Part shown: positions 47,714 through 60,780 of the stretch, piece by piece
How positions within the stretch are numbered: position 1 is the stretch's first letter
How the letters are laid out: each line of letters opens with the position of its first letter
NCBI RefSeq assembly: GCF_905475395.1
Contig: NC_058340.1
Span: forward strand, 63,714,181 to 63,778,180
Origin: Chrysoperla carnea
Taxonomy: Eukaryota; Arthropoda; Insecta; Neuroptera; Chrysopidae
DNA length: 64,000 nt
Direction: 5' to 3'
Position numbers and translations under genes: made by a program
The notes under the pieces: generated by a model
Databases searched by the model: none
The model's input: only the letters and a program-made list of their open reading frames with translations
What the model was told of the DNA's origin: nothing

Positions 47714-48304
47714 TTTAAAAACCCCCGACAAATGCGATTTATTCCTTGTAAACCGATTTTTTGGAAACTTAGCTTTAAAATGGACTCAATCAATTCGATT
47801 CGACCGTTTAAGGGGCTACGATGCCACTGAGAAACACACAGACGTACAGATAAACTTATAACACTCCTTATTAAATCATTATCAAAGGGATGGTCAAGGA
47901 AATCAGATGAGATGAAAAGGATACTTAGAGAGCTATCATTTTTTGGGACAAATTTTATAGAAATATTTTAATTGAAACTGAAATATTTGAGTTGACTTTC
48001 TTCTTTTGAATTATTGTTTTGAATGGCCTAATTATTTACCATTTCACTTTTCGAAATGAATGGAGCCAGGTTTATTTGACCATTCATTTCCATATTAATT
48101 ATTTATATGTTAAAATTATATGTCCAAACTGAATCGATTTTGAAGATCATCCCCAATTTTTTAAAGTTTTTTCGGTACAAAACTCTAAGCTCGCACATGA
48201 AACATTAAAATCGGTTCATTCGTTTAGGCGCTACGATGCCACAGACAGACAAACACGCACACACACACACATAGTGGTCAAACTTATACACCCCTTTTTT
48301 TAGT
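47714..48304 (+). mobile_element. Repeat family C, copy C2
   Basis: Begins AAAACCCCCGACAAATGCGA and follows C1 block by block to GCGCTACGATGCCACAGACA and a (CA) microsatellite at 48246-48272. The right terminal CGGGGTTAAAA of C1 is replaced here by unrelated DNA. Confidence 0.8.
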
Positions 48305-49564
48305 TCTTAAAATTCACAAATAATATTTTGTGGAATATATCTCTAATATGATTGTCGTGCGATTATTTGCACGTAGTAAAGTTTTTTTTTTGAACGTATA
48401 ACGGCCTAACGTTTAACATACCAAAGTTTATTATTGATAAACAATAGGTTTTTGTCTATAATGTTTTTTTATTGTTAATAGTAAAAAAAAATTTTTTTAA
48501 TACATTTTAACGATTTGTTTTAAATATAAACTAATAAATTTTAGACGAATGAGGGAAGGCTATAAAAATATTATCAGGTTCAAATTAATTGACATATTTT
48601 ACGATCTTACACCGATTTGTTAACCACGAAACTTTAAAATTCATTGATTGAATGGAACATTTGGCTTTGGACAATGTCTTTGGACAATGGGCCACGAGTC
48701 AACACTAAGATGGTATATTAATGTTAACCTGTCACAATAACGAAGCCAGGCATTTATGTGGTATTTTTCATACAAGTTAGACCATTTTAAAAGGCCAATA
48801 GAATCGTTTGTAATTTACCAATCGAAAGATCACAAAAAAACTGAAATTTGTGACAAGATGTAGTGAAGCGACTTATTAGGTCCGTAAAGAAAACTTGTAA
48901 AATTAAAATTTTCAATATCCGTCGTATTTGTCACGAAAAACCCTTTCAAATGACGTCCCTTATCCCTTGACTCTCGAACTCACTCGACCTCAGTCCTATT
49001 AAAAATATTTGTTTTTGAAACAGTTTGTTGGTGGATATTATTCCTATGGGATACTTAAACCTCATATATATTCCTGTAATACTTAGCCATGACACTTGAA
49101 ACAATAAAACTCGCTCGCCGACATTTAATTAATAACCAATGAGAAACAAAAGATATATGTTATTATTATGATTATTATTAATTTTTTTTAACATAATAAA
49201 TTAAATTCCAAAATTAAGTAAGTTAGTAATAATTTTTATTACATACCAGGCGACACTAAAAACTATTAAAGAAAATATTTGTTTTTATTCATATTTAAAA
49301 TAATTTATTATTCCATATGGTTTTTATTTTATAATATGTACTATTAAGGGAGATTATTGTGCCTGAGATCTATAATTTATATAATATTTAAACGCTACAC
49401 AAACATATGCATGGTCTATCATAATCTACAGGGCCTAATTAATCTCCTAAGGAACTAATTAACCTCCAAAATCGAAAGTAAAGTAAATAATATAGAGTAA
49501 TACAAACAAATTTGGATTAAAATTATAATTATTATTAATATATTCGCTGTTCATTAAAAGGTAT
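48305..49564. other. No gene recognised
   Basis: 48600-48990 is less AT-rich and may be an old transposon fragment, but every frame is interrupted and I recognise no motif. Confidence 0.4.
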
Positions 49565-50185
49565 CAAAAAGTACCATTTTGGCAATTTTGATAAACCAAG
49601 TATTTAATCCTACTAAACTAGGGTCATACTTTTCAAATTTGTGATCAAAATTTACCTAGCTGTGATAGATATCCAGAATGTGGAATCCTGGCCCCGGAAC
49701 TAAGAACATAAGTCATAACTAACAAAAACTGGCATCACAGCTGAAAAGAATGGCCCAAAATTAATGAGTTTCAAAAAAAATTCAAATAAGATCGGATCAA
49801 ATTTGCCTGTGTTATTGAAAAAATCGAATTTTTTAACATAATGACGTCACCAGAATCCAAAAAATTTAATTTTGCTCTATCACATCCAAATTTTATCCAA
49901 TTTTGATAAACCGAGTACGTAATCTTACTAAATTTGGGTCATACTTTTCAAATTTGTAATCAACATTAACCTAACTCTAATAGGTCTCAAGAATATAGAG
50001 TCCTTGTCCTGAAATTAAGCAGATAAGGGATAACTACCGAAAAATTGACATCACAGCCGAAAAGAATGACCCAAAATTAGTGGGTTTCAAAAAAAATTCC
50101 ATTAAGATCGGATCAAATTTGCCTGTGTTATCGAAAAAATATAATTTTTTAACTTGATGACGTCATCAGAAACCAAAAAATTAAT
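49565..50185 (+). repeat. Repeat family B, two tandem units of about 310 bp
   Basis: Unit order: TTTGATAAACCAAGTA, TGGGTCATACTTTTCAAATT-like, TCACAGCTGAAAAGAATG, GATCGGATCAAATTTGCCTG, then ATGACGTCACC (49842) or ATGACGTCATC (50157). The distance between the two marks is about 315 bp. Confidence 0.87.
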
Positions 50186-50772
50186 AGATAAATATCGATA
50201 ATTAAAATTATTTCGTCACACAATGAATGGCTTACGAAATTTTTTTTCTTTGGACATGAACAACCTTTTTTCCTGTAATATGATAAGCAAACTTTATCTT
50301 CATGTAGTTGATGTCACTGAAGAATACTCTATAAGGTACAACATATTACCCTGTGATATGCTAAGTACGTGTATGCATAAAGCATAATTATAATTTAAAA
50401 ATGGCCTAATTTTAATGTTTGGTTTTGTTATTTTACGCAATGGATTTTTAAAGAAAAAAAAAGTTATTATGTTTGCATACTTTTGTACTTAAATATTTGT
50501 GTATGAATCATATGACAAAATTATTAACATTTACGGTTTTTAACGTGAACAAAGAACCAAAGTTTTTATTAGTTGGTAGGTAAAAATTTGGTCGTAAAGT
50601 TTTGGTAATTCTCCTTCACTGAAAAAAATTATAATGATTGCCATTTTCACACGTTTCCATTATGCTACGTTTGTTAAAAAAAGTCATTTTTAATAAGTGA
50701 AATTATCTTAAATCAGACCCGGTAAATTGTTTTAAATATTTATAGCTTGTGTATTAGGCTTTCAATTACTTG
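50186..50772. other. No gene recognised
   Basis: AT-rich spacer. Confidence 0.5.
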
Positions 50773-51049
50773 ACGTACCCAAGACTCAATTAACCTTTGT
50801 TGCTCATTTACGAACTCGACTTCACTTTTTACGTCCTGAGTACGTTGTAAAAATTTCAGCTTGATATCTTTTTTCGTTTTTGAGTTATCGTGTTCACAGA
50901 CGGACGGACGGACCACTGAAAATGGACTTATTAGGTGATTTTATGAACACCTATACCAAAATTTTGTTGGTAGCATCAATATTTTTAAGCTTTACAAACT
51001 TTGAACTAAACTTAGTATACCTTGTATATTACACATATACATGATATAA
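50773..51049 (-). mobile_element. Repeat family A, copy A10, truncated
   Basis: Retains GCTCATTTACGAACTCGACT, CACTTTTTACGTCCTGAGTA and TTTATGAACACCTATACCAA, and ends in a worn palindrome TACACATATACATGATATAA. Confidence 0.78.
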
Positions 51050-51674
51050 TAACTAGTCCGTCATATTTTGTCGTCCGACATATAAGATTTAGAATGACGT
51101 CAGTAACCAAACCATGCATTGTTATCAAAACTAAGCGTGTATGCAAAAATTTCAGCTCGATTAGATTGGTTGAAGATAAGTGCTTTAAAATTCAATTACA
51201 AGATTTTAATTAGAACAAACATACAAAGGTACATACAGAGATACAAGAATTGCAAGTTAAATAAAAGCTTGTAAAAACTGTCGTGTGTAAAACATTATCA
51301 GAAACTTTAAAATTTAAGTCAACTGGTTTGGAAAAAGAAATATCAAAACTTCTATTTTAACATCTTATTTTTAGAATCGTAAAATAAAGCATCAAGTTAA
51401 GAAAAAAATAGATATAAATTTTTAATATATATATATTTCTTTTTTTTGAGTGCCTATTGATTGTAAAACATAATTATTTTTTATTGATTTATCAACTTGT
51501 AAGTGATTTATAATACGAATAAATCAATGACAACTCAAGGAATGACTTTATTTTGTAGTCGCTGTGTAGAAATAAAATTAAGTTTGTAATAAACTTTTTT
51601 ACGCAGCTACGTAAAATTCCAAAGAACCATGCATCTAATAAATTGGATTTTATATACTCATCAAACTCTGAAAG
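51050..51674. other. No gene recognised
   Basis: AT-rich; short open frames are random. Confidence 0.5.
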
Positions 51675-52165
51675 GGTACGTACCCTTAAAAAAACGAAAA
51701 AAATCGAAAAAATTTTGTTATTACCGATTTCGATCAAAATCATTTTCTAAGGTAAATTTGACACAAAAATTTCAAAAATCCACTATATGTACGATTAGAT
51801 GAATAGTTTGCGAAATATGGGTTGTGGTACCTTCGATTATAACTATATCTCAGAAACTATTCGCCCAATCGTTAAATGAACATGATTTTTGTGCTTTTTG
51901 GGTCAAAATTACCTTATAAAATGATTTTTATCGAATTCCCAAACTAACAATTTCTGTCGATTTTCTCGATTTTTTTGAAGGGGTGTACCCCTTCAAAAAA
52001 TCGAAAAAAACAAAAAAATTTTTTATTGCCGATTTCGACCAAAATCATTTTCTAAGGTAAATTTGACCCAAAAATTTCAAAAATCCACTTCATTTGACGA
52101 TAAGATGAATAGTTTGCGAAAAAAATCTGAAAAAAATCGAAATTACCGATTTCGATAAAAATCAT
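51675..52165. repeat. Repeat family I, fold-back copy
   Basis: A central palindrome-like GAAGGGGTGTACCCCTTC (51978-51995), flanked by phrases that recur on both sides: GATTTCGAYCAAAATCATTT, CAAAAATTTCAAAAATCCAC, AAACTATTCGCCCAATCGTT and GGGTCAAAATTACCTTATAA. Confidence 0.7.
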
Positions 52166-52690
52166 TTTATAAGTAATTATCTATGAGTTAGAACAAGAAA
52201 ACAAGTCTTCGAAAGCCAATTAAAAATTGATTAGAAGAACGATTCTGCTTACAGAAATACTAAAAACATGTTAAGAGAAATGAACAGTAGTCAGTCCAGC
52301 AATGTAATCATCAACGCATCAAAAAAGAATCATATTTAAAAAAAAGTATGAATGGATAAAAACCGGAATATATTAATATAATATAATAATAATTATTTTA
52401 AAATTTATGTTTAGACATTTTAAGATCACTACTGATTTTTATTACATACACACGATACATACTTTTAGCTTTGCTTACAATACATGCACGATTTCAAGAG
52501 ATTTGTAAATTCTTCAAACACACTTGTTTAAATATTTCTTCAGAAAACTTTACGCTACTACAAAAATATTTTATTGAGTTTATTGATGGAGTGAAATATA
52601 TTCTAATTCTTTGTATATTCATCACTGAATCATAGTTTATTTTTAAAGTTTTTTTTGTTCTTAAAAAAAAAATTTATGTACTTAACGATG
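52166..52690. other. No gene recognised
   Basis: AT-rich spacer. Confidence 0.5.
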
Positions 52691-53175
52691 TTCCAGCATG
52701 GTATTTGCAGTTTCTATGTTAAAGCAATGGTACAATTTTTTTTTCGACAGAATTTAACGAAAAATTAAATTTAAGAATTTAATAATGCTTACTATTAATT
52801 CCCAAAGTTTCAGAAATTTTGACCGTTTAAAATGGGAAATAATTATGCCAACGTCACAATTTCGATCAATTTACGTCAAAATTAATATCTCGAAAGTGAA
52901 AATTAATTTCTAAATTTTTTTTTTAGAATTTTATTGTATTAACATTTTTTTCTACTTTTTCTTCAATATATAATAATATCATAAAAAATAGTTGGAGAGA
53001 CCGGACATTTTACATGCTTAAAATGGGACATGACCCTCAAAATCGCGAACTTTGTCTTTAAATATCTCGCGATCTAAACGGTCAAAAATTATGAAATTTT
53101 AGGAATTCATAAATAAAGCTATTATAAACCCGAGAAAAAAAATTCGGCCAAATCTGTCGAAAAGTGATTTCATGC
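52691..53175. mobile_element. Probable foldback element ending in ACTACCTTAA
   Basis: CCAGCATGGTAT at the left mirrors CATGCTGGTACTACC at the right. Inside, TTTTGACCGTTTAAAATGGG mirrors the region TGACCCTCAAA..ACGGTCAAAA. The right end ACTACCTTAA is shared with the 40.1-kb element and others. Confidence 0.5.
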
Positions 53176-53239
53176 TGGTACTACCTTAACGAAATATTTC
53201 ATGTATTTAAGATGACAAATGTACACTACTTGATAAAGA

Positions 53240-54640
53240 AATTCGGATACTTTTCAAATTTGTGTTCAAAATTAACCTAGCTCTAATAGGTCTCCAGAAT
53301 GTGGATAGAAGTGATAGTTAGAGAAGAGAAAAATGAACCAAAATTAGTGGTTTTCAAAAAAAATTCCATTAAGATCGGATTAAATTTGCCTGTGTTATCA
53401 AAAAATCGAATTTTTTTAACTGTATGACGTCATCAGAATCCAAAAAATCCAGAATGTGGAATTCTGGTTCCGCAATTAAACACATAAGTGATAGTTAGCG
53501 AAAAATTGATATCACAGCTGAGAAGAATGACCCAAAATTAGTGGGTTTCAAAAAAAATCCCATTAAGATCGGCTCAAATTTGCCTGTGTTATCAAAAAAT
53601 CGAATTTTTTAACTGTATGACGTCATCAGAATCCAAAAAATCCAGAATGTGGAATTCTGGTTCCGCAATTAAACACATAAGTGATAGTTAGCGAAAAATT
53701 GATATCACAGCTGAGAAGAATGACCCAAAACTAGTGGGTTTCAAAAAAAATCCCATTAAGATCGGCTCAAATTTGCCTGTGTTATCAAAAAATCGAATTT
53801 TTTAACTGTATGACGTCATCAGAATCCAAAAAATCCAGAATGTGGAATTCTGGTTCCGCAATTAAACACATAAGTGATAGTTACCGAAAAATTGATATCA
53901 CAGCTGAGAAGAATGGCCCAAAATTAGTGGGTTTCAAAAAAAATTCCATTAAGATTGGATCAAATTTGCCTGTGTTATCAAAAAAATCAAATTTTTTAAC
54001 TGTATGACGTCATCAGAATGCAAAAAATTTAATTTTGCTCTATCATATCCGTATTTTATCCAATTTTGATAAAACAGGTATGTAATCCTACTAAATTTGG
54101 GTCATACTTTTCAAATTTGTCAAATGAACCTGACTCTAATAGGTTTCAAGAATGTGGCGTTCTGGTCCCGGAATTAAGCACATGAGTTTTTGCTAGCGTG
54201 AAATTGACATCACAGCTGTAAAAAATGACCAAAATTATTGGGTTTCAAAGAAATTCCATTAAAATCGTATCAAATTTGCCTCTGTTATTAAAAAACCGAA
54301 TTTTTTAACTATATGACGTCATCAGAATCCAAAACATTTTATTTTGGTCTATCACATTCATATTTTATCCAATTTTGATGAACGAAGTATGTAATCCTAC
54401 TAAATTTGGCTCATACTTTTCTAATTTGTGATCAAAATTAACCACAGGTCTAATAGGTTTCCAGAATGTGGAATCCTGGTCCCGGAATGAAGCACATAAG
54501 TGATAATTAGCGAAAAACTGGCATCACAGCTGAAAAGACTGACCCAAAATTAGTGGGTTCCAAAAAAAATTTCAATAAAATCGGATCAAATTTACTTGTG
54601 TTATAAAAAAAATCAAATTTTTTAACTTTATGACTTTATG
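53240..54640 (+). repeat. Repeat family B array with a 193-bp derived satellite
   Basis: TGACGTCATCAG marks occur at about 53424, 53617, 53810, 54004 and 54313. The first three intervals are 193, 193 and 194 bp and the next is 309 bp. The first two 193-bp units differ by one base that I can see. The short unit lacks the block TTTAATTTTGCTCTATCA to CTAATAGGT present in 310-bp units, so it is a deletion derivative that amplified. Confidence 0.93.
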
Positions 54641-55607
54641 TAAATTAATGGGCGCCTTTTACATGATTCTTTACTAACTTTTTGTTTGACGTATAAAACA
54701 TACGTTTTGTTTTGCGCCTCTATTTCTCATTTAGCAAATTTTAAACACCTATTCTTTGAATTAAAGTTTTTCTTTGAAAATTTTGAGCCTTTAAATCAAA
54801 CATTGTTATGCATCCTTTAAAATATGCATCCTTAACTTTTGCAAATGCTATATATCTCTTTCCTGTAGACTCTCCTTCATCTTATTCAAAAAGTTTTGCA
54901 ATCTCCATTGCTACGAAATTGTATATATAACATACAGATGTAAATACGAAAGTTTATTTTGCATTTAAAATGTTATCTCATTTTCTTTGCCCATCACTTT
55001 ATTGTGATTTTTTTTTATAATTTAGTTCAATTATAAATATGCGACATTAAAATAATTAAATTTTTACTATGAGTCGTCCATGTTTGTTTAAATTAGGTAA
55101 TAATCTGTGATTTTATTACGGAAAAATGTAGAATTAATTTTAATGAATTTAGATTGAAAGATTTTATTTGAATAAGATCATAGTTTTTTAATGGTTTTGG
55201 TTGTTAAAAAAATCAAATTCTAATCAAATTTTTTAGTACCATCAGTAATGGGTACTTACGTAGGTAAACTGGTTATTATTATTGAACAAATATTTTTATT
55301 GATTAAACAGACACTTTTCTCACAGACACTTCGGTTACATATTATGAAAGATACTTGAATTCATTCAAAATAAGAACTAAAAACCAATCTTGTAAAAGCT
55401 TATAAGTGTTGGGTTACTAGCAATAATTAACAATCCTTTCAGAACGGATGGCAAATTTAAAAGGCTAAATTTTCTAGGTCATATCTAACTTTTTTTTTCT
55501 ATTATAATTTGCATAGTTTGGGTCTTCTTTTACTGGAAAATGCGCAAAATTGATTTTTAGTAGACTGAGCAACGCAAAGGAGTGGTAATGTATTTATCAG
55601 TATAAAC
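54641..55607. other. No gene recognised
   Basis: AT-rich spacer. Confidence 0.5.
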
Positions 55608-55795
55608 ATGTGTGTTCCTATATGGCACACTAGAGACCAAACGCGTGGGCAATTTTTGATAATTCTGACGTCAATCGATTTGTCTTAACATTGCGAGTGC
55701 TACTGAATATATCGTACTAATGAAAATTCAATATGGCGGCCACCAGACGTCATATTGTGGAAAAGCATGTATGTGTGTTCCTATGTGGCACACTA
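55608..55795 (+). repeat. Spaced direct repeat with ATGGCGGCCACC between
   Basis: ATGTGTGTTCCTATATGGCA (55608) recurs at 55769 with one base changed, both followed by CACACTA. The GC-richer interval contains CAATATGGCGGCCACCAGAC. This could be a small element with direct ends or a duplicated target. Confidence 0.6.
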
Positions 55796-56462
55796 CCTAC
55801 TGCTAAAATATTCAGAAGTGATTAATACTTAGTCAAACTTCATATAAAAAAATGCATGCCTTTTAACCAAAATTGGACTGTTGCTAACACATCCTTAATA
55901 AACAAAGCGCGCATTAAACTCAAAAGCATCATAAACTTTAGCAATAAAAAAATCACAATTCTTTAAACTAAGCAAAGTTTTTAATTATTATAATAAATAT
56001 GAATCGTCTAAATTAATTAATTATGATTAATATTTCTAAATTTAGATTTAATTGAAAATAATGAAATTTAATGTTCTAAATTATTTTTGATAGACACATA
56101 AACTTGAAAAATATGACCCAAATATGACATCATATAAGTACAATGTATATAAATGTTTTATAACTGACCCATATATTAATGATAGCATAGTTGTTAAAAG
56201 CCATTAAAAAAAGTTCAAAAACTAAAATCCGACAATGCAAACGCTGAAAACAAAGATAGAAATTACAGACGAAGATGAAAACAGAGATTTCATGAAACGT
56301 TAAGGTTTATGGGAAAACGGTAGATGGATGATATGTTTTCATAGATTTCTCCAAAACTAGTCGGTGGAAGTTAAAAAACTATTTAAATTAAAGTTTAAAC
56401 CTTTATAAAGTATTGAAAACAAAAACATCCGGTGCGCCCAACTAATTAAGCATGTATGTGCA
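55796..56462. other. No gene recognised
   Basis: AT-rich; see the weak similarity of 56220-56340 to 22090-22260. Confidence 0.45.
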
Positions 56463-57080
56463 CGGTACTACCTTAACGATTTAAATTGTAGTTTTAAAGA
56501 TATCGCTTGAAATCGATGCGATAAATCGCTGTTTTTATACCATTTTGAGTGATATTTTAGAAACTATTCGTCCAATCGTTAAATGAACAAGATTTTTGTG
56601 TTTTTTGGTTCAAAATTACCTTATAAAATGAGTTTTATCGAATCCCAAAACTAAAAATGTTTTTCCGAATTTCTCGATTTTTTTGACGGGGTACGTACCC
56701 CTTAAAAAAATCAAAAAAAAAGCGAAAAAAATTTTTTATTACCGTTTTCGATCAAAACCATTTTTCAAGATAAATTTGACCCAAAAATTTTAAAAATCCA
56801 CTTTATTTGACGATTAGATGAATAGTTTGAGAAATATGGGCTGAAATCCCTCCGATTATGGCTTTATTTTGGAAACTATTCGTCCAACGGTGAAATAAAC
56901 ACGATTTTTGTGTTTTTTGGGTCAAAATTACCTTATAAAATGAGTTTTATCGAATTCCGAAACTAACAATTTTTCCCGATTTTTTTGATTTTTTTGAAGG
57001 GATTTTTCCCTTCATTTGTAACCCAAAAAACACAAAAATCGAGTGCATTTAACGATTGTGCAAATAGTTTCTGAGATAAA
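56463..57080. repeat. Repeat family I, second fold-back copy
   Basis: Starts at GGTACTACCTTAACG. Contains AAACTATTCGTCCAATCGTT, CAAAATTACCTTATAAAATG and a central GGGGTACGTACCCC. The same phrases repeat about 330 bp on and again in reverse. Confidence 0.7.
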
Positions 57081-57302
57081 GCCATAATAAATAATTGTAA
57101 CACTAATTAATAGCTTTTATTTTCCATGGCTAGAAAAATTCTGGCATCACTTTTCATGGAATTTCGATCAAAACTTCTATAATTGCTTTTCGAAAGATAT
57201 TATTTTGGGCGAAAGTTAAAAAGATGCAAAAATCTTTCTGAGGAAAAAATTATAATAATTTTGTCGATGAATTATGTTAATTTTATTTTCTTTTTGTTTC
57301 AG

Positions 57303-57413
57303 CAAAACACGCAAACCCAAGAAGATTTTGGAAACTATTTAAAAATTGATTTATTTCGCGAAAAAAAACTACTATTCGAAAATGTGACAAAATTACAAAA
57401 AATAAATAAATAA
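57303..57413 (+). CDS. Possible terminal exon, 36 codons plus stop, unknown protein
   Basis: A good acceptor (TTTTCTTTTTGTTTCAG) opens a frame with biased, Lys/Glu-rich codons reading QNTQTQEDFGNYLKIDLFRE and ending TKLQKINK before TAA. Several AATAAA motifs follow within 200 bp. This is the profile of a last exon of a plus-strand gene, but I find no upstream exon and recognise no family. The frame is also open upstream to 57183, so it may be chance. Confidence 0.25.
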   Translation, partial: QNTQTQEDFGNYLKIDLFREKKLLFENVTKLQKINK

Positions 57414-60400
57414 TGTGATATTTAATTAAAAAAAACAACTATAAAAAATTTAAAATTATAATTCTAAACTTGAAAAATGAAGACAGAAGTGATTTTAATA
57501 CAAATGTTGACTGTGATTATAAATTATTGAATAAATCAATTTTTACACGACTACAAAAAATAAAAAAATTATTAAAATAATAAAAATAATAATAATAATA
57601 AAATATTGATGATGCCTCCTTGTTCGTCTACTAGTATTTTGCTACAAAATGTTGCCGGCATATTTATTAAGTGTGCGTGATATAGTGATGTATATGTGAT
57701 TATGTTTTTTATTACTCGACTCAAAATAGGTAATAAATATTAACGAAGTAAAACAGCAATGCCACCCAGGCTAATTTGGGGATTTTGACTTTTCCGTATG
57801 CGTCAAATTTGTTTGACGCGTAGAAATAGTAAACAATGATTTCGGAAAAGAATATAGTTTTTTTTTACAAGATGGGTTCGGACTAAATTTTTGTTATCCC
57901 ATTAAATAAAGAAAATTCTCTTTTCATGAATAGAAAAGTGAAGTTGGTTTTAAAAAATCTTTACTAGTATGCAAAATATGAACGTTAAAACTTCCTAATT
58001 AAACAAAGAAGATGATGTCCACTAGTGACGTCATACGTGGGTATCGCTATAGAGATTACATATAAAACTTGGTTTTGCTAAAAAGAGATGGACAACCTTT
58101 GAATGCAATCTTTGACTGCTTATAGCTCCTTCGTGTTATAACCAATTTTAATTTCACTTTCAAATTTTATGATGATATCAAGTCTAGTTTTACATTTTTA
58201 TGGGTAATATGGTCAATTTGACATCTAGATTATCCCCTATTTACTCAGAAATTATAGATTTTAGAGACAAAATACTTGAGTCCAAAGTTGTGGCGCGTAA
58301 AATTTGCTATCTATTTGTATACTTTGATTTTTTCGCGTTTCCATATTTTCGAAAAAATCTTCATTTGTATTTAATTTTTCAATTTACTCAAAAACTCTGT
58401 TTTTTTTAGAAAAAAATTACTTCGATCCAAAATTGTGAAGCATGATTGATTATTCATATGAATCTTTATTTTGTGATTATTCCAGAAAGTTCAATACTAT
58501 AGTTCCATGAGCCGGCATGTCGAAGAGTAGGCAATTGCCCCTCCTTAAAACTGGACTGATTTGAAAACATTTACCTGTTTATGCCTAAATGTTGTTGCAT
58601 TCTTTAGGTCAACTATTTCTGATTTAGGTCAATTGATTCGGGCTTCTGATATAACCCATCCTTTCAATCAAAAGTCCTTTCTACTTGTAGATTCAGTGTA
58701 AATATTAAATAGTGTGTGCATTTCACGCCCTCTAGTAGAAACAAATGGAAAATCAGTAAAATATCAAAATAGATACTCAAATCGATAGAAAAATTTACCC
58801 TATAGTACTTTGAGGCGAAATATTTTTCCACTTTTAATGCGTTAAACTTGAGTAAGTTGCAAAAAAATTCGAAAAAATGCGTTAAATTTATTTTTCTGCC
58901 TTGATGCACATTTTTATTCCGCAAAGGGCTATTTGTCAGATACACCATGCAAATGGAAGCCTTAGTTGTAAGGGCTTACATGAAAACGTAATGTTATCAA
59001 TTTTATTTCTATTTTTCATTTGATGGTTTTATAAATTTTAGGTTATTGAAAACGGAGGTGGGTTAGAGATTCTGTCGTTATATTTTTAAAGAGGAGGCGA
59101 AGAAGGATTCAAAAATACGAAATTTTGGTGTGCCATTTTTTATAAGTGACCCCCAAGTCAAAAGATTAAACTTGGCATTGCTGATTGTATTTATTTCTAA
59201 ATATTACCGATATTTTATCTATTTTGATTGGAGTATAAATGTTTTTAATGTTTTTTCTTCCATGTGTGTTGTATAGTGTTTAAAAACCAGTTTACTTAAT
59301 ACACAGTATACATACTGTATAAATTATTATATTATATTTTTTACAATTTTCTAATCATAATTTTATGTGTTGTAACAATTTTGTGTTTTTATTTTTTTTA
59401 TATTATAAAATATAAATAATAGTTCTATAATAATGATACAGATTTTATGGAAAAATAACTTGTTGGTATAAAAATTTTTAAACAAATTTTTATCGTTTAG
59501 TATCACGCCATGCTTTTCGGATCAGCCATTATTTTTAGGTGAGATATTATTCTTTATTTTGATAAGTATTTTTTTAAATTTGGTTTTTTACATCAAGAGC
59601 CAGGCTTACCAAATTTGGATTGTGCACTGAACCCTATCAGATGGTAAAGATTGGTACGAATCAAACGTTTAAGATAATTTAAGAAGATTATTAAGAACGT
59701 TTAATTATAAATGCCGTAATCTAATGCCAAAAATTAATAAGAAATTATATTGATATCCCGTTTCGATACCGTTTATTATATTCGTATCGATACCGTTTTG
59801 GCAAAATTTAGCAGACGTGGCTCTTGGTCTATTTGATGATTAATGATCAAATAAAATTTAACTTAATTTTTTGGTAAGATTTCAAAACAAAACGATTTCA
59901 AATTTATTTTTGGGATGTTTAAAAGTGAGTTTGGCCAAAAGCAAAATCACATTATCTTAAAATTTTTATCTAAGGCAAATATTTTTTCCAAACATTGTAG
60001 GTAGTAATTTTCAGATGTGAATTTAAAGACAACCCTAAATATACCAAATTTTTATCAACCAGATTTGGGGAAATTTGGTTATGACAATCAGGCGGGTATG
60101 AAATTAATCCTGGATTGTGTTTAATAAAAAAGTATATAAAAGCGTGGGTAGTTTAAAAAATTTGCTGATAGGTACATAGGATTTTAAACTTTATGGAAAC
60201 AGTTAATGCAATAAAATTATTTGCAAACAATATCAATTTAGCACAAAAATTATAAAAAATAATTTATCGCTTTTTAAATAATCTTTTAACGCATATTTTA
60301 AAAAGAAATTTAATAGAATGTCAAAAAATTCTTTACGATTTTGAACTAGCATGTTAATTTTTTGTTAGAATAAATCAAATTTTTTATATTTTTCAATTTC

Positions 60401-60780
60401 GATAAGGTACCGCCTTATATTGTAAATTATATTATCAAGGTAATTGATCTGATGAACAAACTATTAAATACATTTTAAAAGAGCAGCTCGATCACGGTAC
60501 CTTCTTCTGGAGAGTTGCGAAATTATTAGTGTAGTAGAACAGTTTTTCAAATTTTAAACAATTATAGTTTTAGCATGCAGAAAAGCATGATTTTTAAATT
60601 TTCTTAAGGCTAAAACCGCTGCGGAGTGGTTAAGACCAAGGTCTGTAAAAAGAAAGGAACGTTGTTCTATCGTAATTCATGATTGTTTTTTTATTCTTAT
60701 TATTTAACATTTAATTATTTTCAAGAGGAAATTCGATTAGTGTGCTAAATTCTTTCGTAGCGAATTTTTTATCTTATTCT
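57414..60780. other. No gene recognised
   Basis: AT-rich DNA with an (AAT) microsatellite near 57577-57602 and a GCGTCAAATTTGTTTGACGC palindrome at 57801-57820. Short open frames at 58200-58409 (plus) and 58664-58948 (minus) look random. Confidence 0.5.

Noticed and set aside
47587..47793. Minus-strand frame of 68 codons
   Set aside because: Half of it lies in the start of family C, and the matching frame is not kept in C1.
48600..48990. GC-richer stretch tested as a transposase remnant
   Set aside because: All frames are interrupted and no diagnostic motif could be named.
53424..54003. Regular 193-bp repeats considered as a CRISPR-like array
   Set aside because: The whole unit repeats without unique spacers, the unit is too long, and the genome is eukaryotic.
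58200..58948. Frames of 69 (plus) and 94 (minus) codons
   Set aside because: Phe/Leu/Ile-rich translations of AT-rich DNA with no splice context or recognisable motif.
60611..60650. GCTGCGGAGTGGTTAAGACC resembles a tRNA-Leu or Ser A-box
   Set aside because: No B-box GGTTCRANNC follows at the right distance and no acceptor stem closes.
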